Assembly: GCA_047518265.1 (NCBI GenBank)
Contig: JAKZRG010000019.1
Coordinates: forward strand, 62,001-126,000
Source of the DNA: Oceanospirillum sp047518265
GTDB lineage: Bacteria > Pseudomonadota > Gammaproteobacteria > Pseudomonadales > Halomonadaceae
DNA: 64,000 nucleotides
Reading direction: 5' to 3'
The notes under the pieces are model-generated. The model made no database searches, was not told the origin of the DNA, and was given only the letters and a program-made list of their open reading frames with translations. The translations under genes and the position numbers were made by a program. Below, in pieces: positions 17,621 through 24,098 of the stretch. Position 1 is the stretch's first letter. Each line of letters opens with the position of its first letter.

Positions 17621-18186
17621 TTTTAATGCTGCTGAATGACTATTCTGTCCCCGGTTACGGCTTGATCGTCACCGGGGAATTATCGTTGCCGGCGGATGAT
17701 CTCAGCGGACAAGGATCTAGCAGTTTAACTGCTGAAAAGGGATTTAAACCCCAGCGTTTAAAAGTCAAAACCAATATTAGGTTTGATGATCCGGAGCAGT
17801 TAAAGAGCCTCTCAGCCCTAGCGAAATCCACCGATGCTACAACCGGCAAGCGCCGTGTTTTCAATATCGTTAACGATACCGCCAACGCCATGGGTATTCG
17901 CCAAGTGCGTTTTACAACGCGATATACGGCACAGGAACTAGACAGTGTACTGGCGTGGCAAGTCAGTTTTGAGCTGCTGGAATTCCAATCCACACCGGAA
18001 AAAATAGAGGCCAAAACACTGGCTAAGCCTACTGCAAATAATGAAGTACCGGCCAGTGATGCACCGGCAGTTAAAGAGGCCAGTCAGGAGCCAGAAACCA
18101 TCAGCTGGTTTGAACAGTCTGTATTGGCCCCGCTAGACACTTATCTGGCTGACGAGACGGATAACACAGATGAAATACAGTCATAA
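17617..18186 (+). CDS. Baseplate-associated protein, unassigned family
   Basis: 189 residues. The N-terminal part (LLNDYSVPGYGLIVTGELSLPADDLSGQGSSSLTAEKGFKPQRLKVKTNIRF) and the following strand/helix section (FTTRYTAQELDSVLAWQVSFELLEF) look like a compact beta domain; the last 50 residues are Ala/Pro/Glu-rich and probably disordered. It begins by an ATGA overlap with the previous gene and runs 17 bases into the next. By place (between fibre and GpD-like hub) it is a baseplate hub component, perhaps taking the role of GpU or a LysM-type hub linker. I recall such proteins annotated as baseplate complex proteins but cannot verify. Confidence 0.6.
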   Translation: MILMLLNDYSVPGYGLIVTGELSLPADDLSGQGSSSLTAEKGFKPQRLKVKTNIRFDDPEQLKSLSALAKSTDATTGKRRVFNIVNDTANAMGIRQVRFTTRYTAQELDSVLAWQVSFELLEFQSTPEKIEAKTLAKPTANNEVPASDAPAVKEASQEPETISWFEQSVLAPLDTYLADETDNTDEIQS

Positions 18187-18853
18187 ATTAACAATCAATG
18201 GCGTACCGACAGAGCTGATCAAACACGATGTACGGCTACGCTACAGCCAGCCCGGTACCGCCAGTTTTACCGTAAAAAGCACTGCGACCCTATCCGGCGT
18301 GGTGCTTTTTTCTTTAGCCGTTAATGGTCAGCAGCCACATAACCAATTCTACGGCTATATCGAGCGCTGCACCCCCGCCAGCGCAGAGCATCAAATCCTG
18401 TTTTGTCGGGAGAAGTCCGCCGCACTAAAGCCCCGTTTACCCATATCCCAGAGGAATAAATCATTACGTGATCTGCTATCAGAAATAGCCGGTAAAACCG
18501 GCCTGAAATTCAGCCTACCGCCGCAGTCCTACGCAGATACACCAGTGCCTTACTTTATAAACACAGGCAGCGGTTATCACGCTATGCAGCAGATTGGCGA
18601 GGTGTGGCAAATACCGGACTATATCTGGCAGTTAAAACGGGACGGTTCTATTTTTGTGGGCAGCTGGTCAGATAGCCACTGGCCCGGTAAACCCATAACG
18701 ATTCCCGCCAATCTTCTGGATAAACAGCAAGCCAGTCAGACGGCACAAATGCTGGCAATTCCGGGCCTTAGACCGGGCTTTGTACTCAATGGCCACCGGT
18801 TAACGAGTGTGGATTTAGCAGATAACAAAATGGTGATTCAATGGGGCCACTGA
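18170..18853 (+). CDS. Baseplate hub protein, GpD-like
   Basis: 227 residues. The pattern LTINGVPTEL...VRLRYSQPGTASFTVKS..., FYGYIERCTPASAEHQILFCREKSAALKPRLPISQRNKSLRDLLSEIAGKTGLKF is the phage late-control D type hub: a first beta barrel followed by an alpha/beta domain with the 'L.dLL..ia..tgl...' signature. It is shorter than P2 GpD (387), so only the core hub domains seem present. It overlaps both neighbours (17 and 13 bases), and the next gene encodes the spike, as expected for hub-spike pairs. Confidence 0.78.
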   Translation: MKYSHKLTINGVPTELIKHDVRLRYSQPGTASFTVKSTATLSGVVLFSLAVNGQQPHNQFYGYIERCTPASAEHQILFCREKSAALKPRLPISQRNKSLRDLLSEIAGKTGLKFSLPPQSYADTPVPYFINTGSGYHAMQQIGEVWQIPDYIWQLKRDGSIFVGSWSDSHWPGKPITIPANLLDKQQASQTAQMLAIPGLRPGFVLNGHRLTSVDLADNKMVIQWGH

Positions 18854-19593
18854 CAGACACAATTACCCGCATTCTTGAACAAAAATATCCAGAGTTAGCC
18901 AGCGGCTGGCACCTGCCTATGTGGGCTACGGTCGTAGAGATCGGGAGCCAACTGCAGCAGGAAACTGTAACGGAGGAAACCCCAGTTTATGCGGTGGATC
19001 TGCAGCTACTCAAACCAGAAGGCACACCAGATTTAGACGTACCAGTATTCGAACAAATCCCCCTACCAGCAGCTGCAGGGGGAACAGGTGGCCGGGGCCA
19101 GTGGAGTAAACCGGAAACCGGCACATGGGTTGAACTGGCGTTTGCTTACGGCAGCCCAGCACATCCTTTTGTCCGTTGTATTCTCCCTCATGGCCGACAG
19201 ATACCCGCAATGCATCAGAATAGCCAACGGTGGCAGCACAGCCACAGCAGCTATCAACAGGTTGATGAAAACGGCAACTGGCAACGGGAAACAGACCAAG
19301 ACATTAAAGACATTGCTCAAAATCTAACCGAGCTGGTCACCAAAACTCGCACGGTACAGGCCCAAAAGCTCTGGACAGGAAACAGCGCTGACAATATCTA
19401 TCAGCTGCTGTTAGAGCTAATGCAAAACGTCGAACTCCTCGCTAAAAAAACAGCATCCCACGGCCACCCTTATACCTGGTCTGACCCCGGTGGTGCCAGT
19501 GTCACCAGCGCCCCTATCTCAGCTGCCTCCTTTAACCAGTCCGCCCAAGTTGTTAACGGTTTAGCCGGTAAACTTAGCCCCATGATCAAATAA
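18841..19593 (+). CDS. Baseplate spike protein, GpV-like
   Basis: 250 residues. The middle, about 25-115 (WATVVEIGSQLQQETVTEETPVYAVDLQLLKPEG..., GTWVELAFAYGSPAHPFVRCILPHG), is the OB-fold shaft of GpV-type spikes, with the expected 'G..V.l.F..G....p.v......g' pattern. Residues 130-180 are a linker (DENGNWQRETDQDIKDIAQNLTEL). The end, with SHGHPYTWSDPGGASVTSAP, resembles a metal- or phosphate-binding tip. Last gene of the morphogenesis operon; a 184-base gap follows. Confidence 0.75.
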   Translation: MGPLTDTITRILEQKYPELASGWHLPMWATVVEIGSQLQQETVTEETPVYAVDLQLLKPEGTPDLDVPVFEQIPLPAAAGGTGGRGQWSKPETGTWVELAFAYGSPAHPFVRCILPHGRQIPAMHQNSQRWQHSHSSYQQVDENGNWQRETDQDIKDIAQNLTELVTKTRTVQAQKLWTGNSADNIYQLLLELMQNVELLAKKTASHGHPYTWSDPGGASVTSAPISAASFNQSAQVVNGLAGKLSPMIK

Positions 19594-19620
19594 CCACATA
19601 TACCCACTAAGAACAACAAA

Positions 19621-19758
19621 AGTAATTAAATATGGTTATTTTTGTTGACGATACTTGCTAACGACCTGTAAGCTAATTACAACAACGTAGCAAACAGCCT
19701 TAAATCAATACTTTGTAATTAAATATGATTTGTAAGCTATTTGCAAACTACTAGCAAG
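19621..19758 (+). repeat. Paired direct repeats upstream of parM-like gene (candidate centromere parC)
   Basis: Two repeat types alternate. Type A, GTAATTAAATATGRTT, lies at 19621-19637 and 19714-19730. Type B, TGTAAGCTAWTTRCAA with a downstream TAGCAA, lies at 19666-19695 and 19730-19758. A related TTGCTAACGACCTG is at 19655-19667. Type II partition loci carry their centromere as iterons just upstream of parM, and the pattern and position fit. A TTGACG (-35-like) at 19645-19650 sits among them, so the repeats may also act as operator. Confidence 0.6.
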
Positions 19759-19777
19759 TAAACGGAGGGGTGACCCT

Positions 19778-20782
19778 GTGTTAGTCAACGAAATAGGCCT
19801 GGATGCAGGCTGTGCTTTTATCAAAACGGCTTGGTTAGAGGGTGGGGAATGGCGGGAAGCCTCCACCCCTTCTCTAATCCGGGCTGGTCGCGCCAATATC
19901 TCTATGTCAGGCCAACAGGGCCAGGCATATATTTGCTCCGGAGAAGAATGGACGGTAGACGCCAACGCAGTAGATGCTGAGGATACCCGTTTTAATTCCT
20001 ACCCTTACCACGCCATGAATACCGTGCTAAGTCACCATGCTATTGCCCAGCTGCAGGAGCCAGAAGAGACACCCGGCTTGTATCTACACACTGAATTAGC
20101 AGACGAGATCTTTATCAGTTGCGGCCTGCCTATCGAGCATTTTTATGATCTGGCAGGCGTGAATAATAACGCCATCAGCCGCAAGCAAGACGCCATGAAA
20201 TTGGCCGTAACTGGCAGCCCCTACACGCTCACTTGCCGCCAGATTTGCCCTGAAGGGTTAGCGGGTTGGGTGGATGTGCGAATTGACCGTACAGGCAAAA
20301 ATAAGTACAGCCAGAGCAATGCCGTCGCTTTAGGTGATATCGGCGGACGTACAACCGATATCGCCGTCATCATGCCGGATTACAGCCTAGTGCCAGAGTA
20401 CACAGGCACGATCAACATCGGTTATTTAGACGTTGTATCAGAGCTGAACCGACTGCTAACCGAAAAGCTCAAAGTTGGCCGAATTAATATCATGGTGCTG
20501 TATCAGGTTATCAAAACAGGCGTACTGCCCACCCCTAAGCAAGACCATCAGGTTACAGATCTGGTACTACAAGCAGTAAATACAGTATCCGGCAAGATCA
20601 CCCGTGAATTTGAACGCAAAGTGGGCAACGTTCCCCATCTGGAAGGTTTTTGTTATCTGGGCGGCGGTGCCGATGAGTTGCGCGATTCCCTAACTGGCGA
20701 CAACACCTTTATTCCCGAACGTCCTGGTCATAGTAACGCCAGAGGCAATCTAAAAATCATGATGCACATGGGGGGCGAATAA
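19778..20782 (+). CDS. Actin-like ATPase, ParM/StbA type
   Basis: 334 residues with a GTG start behind GGAGGGG (spacer 7). Actin-fold motifs are visible: phosphate-1 EIGLDAGCAFIKTAW (5-19), phosphate-2 ALGDIGGRTTDIAVIM (about 182-197, with the Gly-Asp-Ile-Gly-Gly core), and the adenosine loop CYLGGGADEL (about 289-298). This is the plasmid-segregation ParM/StbA family: filaments that push paired DNA copies apart. The adjacent short gene and upstream repeats complete a parCMR-like cassette. In an integrated prophage such a protein may serve an episomal phase or move phage DNA, as AlpC of the Corynebacterium CGP3 prophage does. Confidence 0.85.
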   Translation: MLVNEIGLDAGCAFIKTAWLEGGEWREASTPSLIRAGRANISMSGQQGQAYICSGEEWTVDANAVDAEDTRFNSYPYHAMNTVLSHHAIAQLQEPEETPGLYLHTELADEIFISCGLPIEHFYDLAGVNNNAISRKQDAMKLAVTGSPYTLTCRQICPEGLAGWVDVRIDRTGKNKYSQSNAVALGDIGGRTTDIAVIMPDYSLVPEYTGTINIGYLDVVSELNRLLTEKLKVGRINIMVLYQVIKTGVLPTPKQDHQVTDLVLQAVNTVSGKITREFERKVGNVPHLEGFCYLGGGADELRDSLTGDNTFIPERPGHSNARGNLKIMMHMGGE

Positions 20783-21129
20783 TGTCCGGTAATCAATCAC
20801 CAAAGGCCGTTGTCCTGTACGACAACTCAATCACCCAAGAACTGCGCGACTGGCTGGACACCAACGGTAAAAGTGAAGGTGGCCGCAGACTATTACGCTT
20901 GGGCTATATGCTGGAAAAAAGCGGATTAGCAGACCAAATCATGCTACTGGCCGCACACCCTAGCATGGTCGGTGCAACCCAGTTTGATCTGGTAAAAAAA
21001 TCAGTCCAGATAATGGATCAGCTATCGACTATAGCGCCTAAACCACAGCCAGAAGCAACATCAACCCCTCTAAAAATAGAGCCGCAGACTACCGGTTTAG
21101 GGTCAGTGTTTAAAGCAGGGAAGGTTTAG
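20782..21129 (+). CDS. Putative ParR-like adaptor (StbB type), partner of the actin-like protein
   Basis: 115 residues, start overlapping the previous stop by 1 base. The N-terminal 70 residues (KAVVLYDNSITQELRDWLDTNGKSEGGRRLLRLGYMLEKSGL) suggest a short strand followed by helices, as in ribbon-helix-helix DNA-binding adaptors. The C-terminal 40 are Pro/Thr-rich with a short amphipathic end (GLGSVFKAGKV) that could bind the filament tip. I call it by position, size and layout; the sequence alone does not prove ParR. Co-transcribed with the activator gene that follows 2 bases later. Confidence 0.55.
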   Translation: MSGNQSPKAVVLYDNSITQELRDWLDTNGKSEGGRRLLRLGYMLEKSGLADQIMLLAAHPSMVGATQFDLVKKSVQIMDQLSTIAPKPQPEATSTPLKIEPQTTGLGSVFKAGKV

Positions 21130-21131
21130 TT

Positions 21132-21395
21132 ATGACTGAAGGTGTATCAACGTATTACGCACTGCTGGCAGAGTTTCAAACAGCCGAAATTCCACTGGAA
21201 AAAGTGAGTGAAAAGTTTTTCGGACTGGAGCCCCTAACAGCCGCATCCAGAGCCCCAAACCGCCTACCCTGCCCTGCTTATAGGGGTGGATCACAAAAAA
21301 GCCCTTGGCTCATTAACGCCATGGATTTGGCGGAGCATATCGACAAAAAAAGAGGCAATGCAAAGCAGCTATGGGAGAAATTCAACAATATCTAA
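21132..21395 (+). CDS. PrtN-family transcription activator
   Basis: 87 residues. The layout YALLAEFQTAEIPLEKVSEKFFGLEPLTA..., LPCPAYRGGSQKSPWLINAMDLAEHIDKKR agrees with the pyocin activator PrtN family (short strand, IPLD.V...YF.L, then LP.P.FR...SQK.PWLV...DLA.YID..R). PrtN switches on R/F/S pyocin genes after RecA-mediated loss of the PrtR repressor. Here it is encoded with the ParM-like operon, so it may turn on the prophage late genes, taking the role P2 gives to Ogr. A PrtR-like repressor is not in the window. Confidence 0.82.
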   Translation: MTEGVSTYYALLAEFQTAEIPLEKVSEKFFGLEPLTAASRAPNRLPCPAYRGGSQKSPWLINAMDLAEHIDKKRGNAKQLWEKFNNI

Positions 21396-21419
21396 CAACG
21401 ATTAGCCATAACGTAAAAA

Positions 21420-21445
21420 GCCATCGAGGTTGCCGCCCCGATGGC
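21420..21445 (+). other. Intergenic hairpin after prtN-like gene
   Basis: GCCATCG (21420-21426) pairs with CGATGGC (21439-21445), followed by a weaker CAGGG...CCCTG pairing near 21456-21471. No U-run follows, so this is an RNA-structure or processing candidate, not a clear intrinsic terminator. Confidence 0.4.
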
Positions 21446-21497
21446 CCCAAAACCACAGGGTTACAGCCCTGCTATCAACACAAAATAGGACTAGATC

Positions 21498-21641
21498 ATG
21501 TCGAAGACCGATTATAACGCATTAAAAGCGCGTCCGCTTAATTCTCTAACACCACTGGACTTACTACGCATGGCGTGTACAGACCAGAACAGCAAAACCA
21601 CCCAAAACCATTGCTGGAAAATGCTGGAGGCCAAATTATGA
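21498..21641 (+). CDS. Small unknown phage protein (47 aa)
   Basis: ATG at 21498, eight bases after AGGA, encodes 47 residues (MSKTDYNALKARPLNSLTPLDLLRMACTD..., ending MLEAKL). Its TGA overlaps the ATG of the next gene (ATGA), a tight arrangement that supports both as real coupled genes. The protein is hydrophilic with one Cys pair (Cys29 and Cys41 approximately). No family is recognised. Confidence 0.55.
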   Translation: MSKTDYNALKARPLNSLTPLDLLRMACTDQNSKTTQNHCWKMLEAKL

Positions 21642-21898
21642 GCACCCAACAAAAACCACTGCCAGCCTTTGCTTACTTAACGGCAGATGACCTACCACCG
21701 ATAACCCAACCCGATATACCAGAAAACGACCTGGATAAACCAACAGAAGAACTGGCACGGGATCTAATGGCCGATATGTACCGAGAAATGGCGATAGATA
21801 ACAGCATCGTGCTAGCTCAGTTAGGCCCAGAGATGGAACCGGTACAAGTACAGTTGATAGTTACCCGCGACCCAGAACAGTTCTTAGACAACACCTAA
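21638..21898 (+). CDS. Small acidic phage protein, unknown (86 aa)
   Basis: ATG at 21638 overlaps the preceding TGA and follows GGAGG, so it is preferred to the in-frame start at 21575, which lies inside the previous gene. The 86-residue product is acidic, Pro-rich at the N-terminus (PAFAYLTADDLPPITQPDIPENDL), then helical, ending in VQVQLIVTRDPEQFLDNT. The last five codons reappear at 22533, upstream of the second Bro-N gene, as part of a tandem duplication. Function not recognised. Confidence 0.6.
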   Translation: MSTQQKPLPAFAYLTADDLPPITQPDIPENDLDKPTEELARDLMADMYREMAIDNSIVLAQLGPEMEPVQVQLIVTRDPEQFLDNT

Positions 21899-22086
21899 TA
21901 CTCATAGCAAATAAATTAGAGTATTTACACCATACAAACACTTGTTAGAGGACACAATTATGACTGATACAACCTTTTTAACACCGTTTGATTTCCAAGA
22001 AAACCAAGTAAGAACCGCCATTGATGCAGAGGGTAATGAATGGTTTTGTGCCGTGGATGTGGCAGAGATTTTGGGGATTGAGTGGC
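21884..22086 (+). repeat. Duplicated segment, left copy (pairs with 22533-22734)
   Basis: This 203-base segment recurs at 22533-22734 with about a dozen differences and a 1-base indel. It runs from the last five codons of the 86-aa gene through the operator, the leader and the first 42 codons of the Bro-N gene. The 649-base offset is the duplication unit. Confidence 0.9.
21897..21925. promoter_or_regulatory. AATACTC/GAGTATT operator-like inverted repeat, copy 1
   Basis: AATACTC (21897-21903) and GAGTATT (21919-21925) form a perfect 7-bp inverted repeat with centre spacing typical of phage regulators. It lies 35 bases before the first Bro-N ATG, where a promoter is expected. An identical copy sits upstream of the second Bro-N gene. 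Confidence 0.6.
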
Positions 22087-22481
22087 ATTCCAGAAGTAAG
22101 AAACGCTTCTTTCAAGGCACCTATCAGACCTTGTCTCATGAAACACCAAGCGGTCGAAAGTGGGCCATATATCTAAGGCACCCTGCGGTTTATCAGATGG
22201 CTTTTAAGTCTAATAAGCCTGAAGCCAGAGAGTTCACATTCTGGTTATGTAACGAGGTATTGCCTGAGCTATCTAAGTACCGTTCCTCATCGACAGTAGA
22301 TTTAACAACAAAGCAAAGACTGATAACCATCAAAGAAATCAACAATATAGTGAGAGAGCTTAAACAGAGCAGATGTGCTTTTACATGGGCTTTGCTACCC
22401 CAGTTACTAGAGTCACTATGTAAACTAATTAACTGTCCAATGCCTGACCTAGACCAGTTCACCCACGAACCATCAAAGTAA
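21960..22481 (+). CDS. Bro-N domain antirepressor-like protein, copy 1
   Basis: 173 residues from the ATG at 21960 (AGAGGACAC upstream). Residues 6-105 are a Bro-N domain: FDFQENQVRTAIDAEGNEWFCAVDVAEILGIEW, then RHPAVYQMAFKSNKPEAREFTFWLCNEVLPELSKY, a DNA-binding domain common in phage antirepressors. The remaining 65 residues are helical (LITIKEINNIVRELKQSRCAFTWALLPQLLESLCKLI) and differ from copy 2 except in a shared layout. In phages such proteins inactivate the repressor or regulate genes; the target here is unknown. Confidence 0.82.
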   Translation: MTDTTFLTPFDFQENQVRTAIDAEGNEWFCAVDVAEILGIEWHSRSKKRFFQGTYQTLSHETPSGRKWAIYLRHPAVYQMAFKSNKPEAREFTFWLCNEVLPELSKYRSSSTVDLTTKQRLITIKEINNIVRELKQSRCAFTWALLPQLLESLCKLINCPMPDLDQFTHEPSK

Positions 22482-22532
22482 AACACTCCCTGTCCACCGC
22501 AAGTAATTAGCTTGTGGTGGCCCCCCTACTTT

Positions 22533-22734
22533 TTAGACAACACCTAATACTCATAGCAAATAAATTAGAGTATTTGCACCATACAAACACTTGTTAGGGA
22601 TACAATTATGACTGATACAACCTTTTTAACACCGTTTGATTTCCAAGAAAACCAAGTAAGAACCGCCATCGATGCAGAGGGTAACGAATGGTTTTGTGCT
22701 GTCGATGTAGCAGAGATTTTGGGGATTGAGTGGC
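22533..22734 (+). repeat. Duplicated segment, right copy (pairs with 21884-22086)
   Basis: It begins with TTAGACAACACCTAA, the orphaned C-terminal codons and stop of the upstream 86-aa gene, showing that the copy arose by tandem duplication of the left segment. Differences are mostly silent in the Bro-N reading frame. Confidence 0.9.
22546..22574. promoter_or_regulatory. AATACTC/GAGTATT operator-like inverted repeat, copy 2
   Basis: Same inverted repeat as at 21897-21925, with the same spacing, upstream of the second Bro-N gene. Conservation of the repeat, while nearby bases changed (TTTACACC versus TTTGCACC; GAGGAC versus GGGAT), favours a functional site, though both copies are young. Confidence 0.55.
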
Positions 22735-23135
22735 GGGCTAGACAAGTTCAAAACCTCAAAGAAACTTGGCATACTTTACTGAATCATTACGACCCAAGCG
22801 GGACTAAGCAAGCTGTTTATATCCGCACTCCAGCCGTATATAAAATGGCTTTTTCTTCTGATAAACCCGAAGCAATTGAATTTGCTAATTGGGTTTGTGA
22901 GGAGGTTATTCCATCGATCAAAACTAATGGTAGTTACGGGACGATTAGTATTGAACAAGAACTTAAATGTACGATGGCTATTTCAAAGCTAATAAAAGAT
23001 ATTCAGCATACAAAGGATGCCTTTGCTCAACCTATCCTACATGAGAGGTTGAAACGCATTTGCCACAAAATAGGTCAGCCACTTCCAGATATTAAAAATC
23101 TGGGTAAAGAGATTGAACAAATCGAGCTATTTTAA
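22608..23135 (+). CDS. Bro-N domain antirepressor-like protein, copy 2
   Basis: 175 residues. The first 42 residues are identical to copy 1 (up to GIEW); after that the Bro-N domain continues with diverged sequence (RTPAVYKMAFSSDKPEAIEFANWVCEEVIPSI). The C-terminal part (ISIEQELKCTMAISKLIKDIQHTKDAFAQPILHERLKRICHKIGQPLPDI) keeps the general layout of copy 1 with little identity. The two were therefore probably distinct genes whose 5' ends were homogenised or swapped, or one decayed fast after duplication. Its start is preceded by GGGAT, a weak ribosome site. Confidence 0.82.
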   Translation: MTDTTFLTPFDFQENQVRTAIDAEGNEWFCAVDVAEILGIEWRARQVQNLKETWHTLLNHYDPSGTKQAVYIRTPAVYKMAFSSDKPEAIEFANWVCEEVIPSIKTNGSYGTISIEQELKCTMAISKLIKDIQHTKDAFAQPILHERLKRICHKIGQPLPDIKNLGKEIEQIELF

Positions 23136-23162
23136 TGGCTATCAGGTACTACCTGATGGCCA
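23136..23162 (+). other. Hairpin just after the second Bro-N gene
   Basis: TGGCTATCAGGT-ACT-ACCTGATGGCCA folds into a 12-bp stem (one G-U) with a 3-base loop, starting right at the Bro-N stop. No U-tract follows on the plus strand, so it is more likely an mRNA 3'-end stabiliser or factor-dependent stop than an intrinsic terminator. Confidence 0.5.
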
Positions 23163-23338
23163 AAAAGAAGGGATTTAGAGAGGGCTGATAACCAATATTG
23201 GACATCAGCTATGACCAACACCCAGCCGTCAGTCACAAGTAGACCTGCACCACAGTGCAGGTCATCCTCACAACCCATTTGCAAATCACTTACAACTTTC
23301 TATTGCAAAATCATCATGTACAAACTAGCATTTCAACA

Positions 23339-23522
23339 TCTGGCAAATTCCAGATCAGGACTCGAACCCCTGATATACATGAAGAAGCACACGGCGCTTT
23401 TGCGCTTTTTTTGTGCCCGAACGCCTGCACCCTGAATTTATGGTGGCTGCGGCGGGAGGCGGTTTCTTTGTGGCCGGTTCGAACTCCTGTCGTAGCTACC
23501 ACCCAAACTCGAACCTTGGGTG
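23339..23522 (+). ncRNA. Multi-hairpin structured RNA candidate (possibly C4-type antisense RNA)
   Basis: Bases 23163-23558 hold no supported gene but a dense chain of hairpins. H0: TCTGG/CCAGA, 23339-23354. H1: ATCAGG/CCTGAT, 23354-23374, loop ACTCGAACC. H2: the U-run hairpin at 23393-23412. H3: an 18-bp stem at 23441-23458/23484-23501 with four G-U pairs and no mismatch on the plus strand. H4: CACCCAA/TTGGGTG, 23500-23522, loop again ACTCGAACC. GGTTCGA in the H3 loop (23476-23482) is complementary to seven bases of the H1 and H4 loops. Nearby antirepressor-like genes recall phage P1/P7 C4 RNA, which represses ant; that link is inference. Not a tRNA: the cloverleaf cannot be formed. Confidence 0.5.
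23393..23412 (+). terminator. Intrinsic terminator-like hairpin inside the structured region
   Basis: GGCGC-TTTT-GCGCT (one G-U pair) followed by a run of seven T on the plus strand. The stem is short, but with the T-run it fits a weak intrinsic terminator or attenuator between H1 and H3. An outer GCAC/GTGC pairing could compete with it. Confidence 0.5.
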
Positions 23523-23558
23523 ATAGCTGTTTATGCTTTAACACAAAGGTATACAGTT

Positions 23559-24044
23559 ATGAACTCTCAAAACAATTCCGCCCAAAATTTACATTCCGAA
23601 CTTGAATCTTTTGATCCAGACTTTGGTTCTTTTCCCTTTACCGAAAAAGCACTCCCTGACAACGTTGTTCAGATTCTCAAAGAAAGAACTGATGAACTAA
23701 CTCCCAAGGATCGTAAGCTATTGATCGATACATTGGGGTTCTGTCCCTCTTATATCAGTGACTCAGAGAACGACAGTGTTTATCTGGTTCAGATGGACAA
23801 AATGACAGAGAGCCAACTACAGACGCTGTATTTCAATATGCGCGAACTGTTTGGTGATGATTATATCGATCTGGAGATGAAGCACAGGGATAACGTGAGT
23901 AAAGCTGATGATATGTTGGAGTTTATGAAGAACTCCTTTATACGTGATGAAAAATCAGGCTTCCACTTGTGTCCTAAAGAATCCAGAGGGGTTCAGTTAA
24001 TACTCAGCCATATACAGGAAGTAATGATAGAGCGCGTAGCATAA
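23559..24044 (+). CDS. Unknown prophage protein (161 aa)
   Basis: ATG at 23559 with AAAGG nine bases upstream; 161 residues. The protein is acidic, starts QNNSAQNLHSELESFDPDFGSFPF, is largely helical (LPDNVVQILKERTDELTPKDRKLLIDTLGF, then MTESQLQTLYFNMRELFGDDYIDLEMK) and has no membrane span. It follows directly the structured RNA region, so hairpin H4 would lie in its mRNA leader 37 bases before the ATG. That setting suggests RNA control. No family is recognised; in P1 the C4 RNA is followed by icd and ant in the same transcript, which offers a comparison only. Confidence 0.6.
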   Translation: MNSQNNSAQNLHSELESFDPDFGSFPFTEKALPDNVVQILKERTDELTPKDRKLLIDTLGFCPSYISDSENDSVYLVQMDKMTESQLQTLYFNMRELFGDDYIDLEMKHRDNVSKADDMLEFMKNSFIRDEKSGFHLCPKESRGVQLILSHIQEVMIERVA

Positions 24045-24059
24045 AGGGGGATAGTATAG

Positions 24060-24081
24060 GCCCCGTGTTTAATCACGGGGC
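24060..24081. terminator. GC-rich hairpin between convergent genes
   Basis: GCCCCGTG-TTTAAT-CACGGGGC forms an 8-bp stem 16 bases after the 161-aa gene and 18 bases from the end of the leftward 222-aa gene. No long U-run follows on either strand, so the terminator call rests on stem strength and convergent position. Confidence 0.55.
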
Positions 24082-24098
24082 ATTTGGGCTCCATCTAG

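Noticed and set aside
23339..23520. tRNA or tRNA fragments (TCGAAC/GGTTCGA motifs and a CCA-like end at 23499-23501)
   Set aside because: No 5-bp T-stem flanks the motifs, no D-arm or anticodon arm can be drawn, and the acceptor-like stem closes directly on a 25-base loop. The repeated motif is better explained as hairpin loops.
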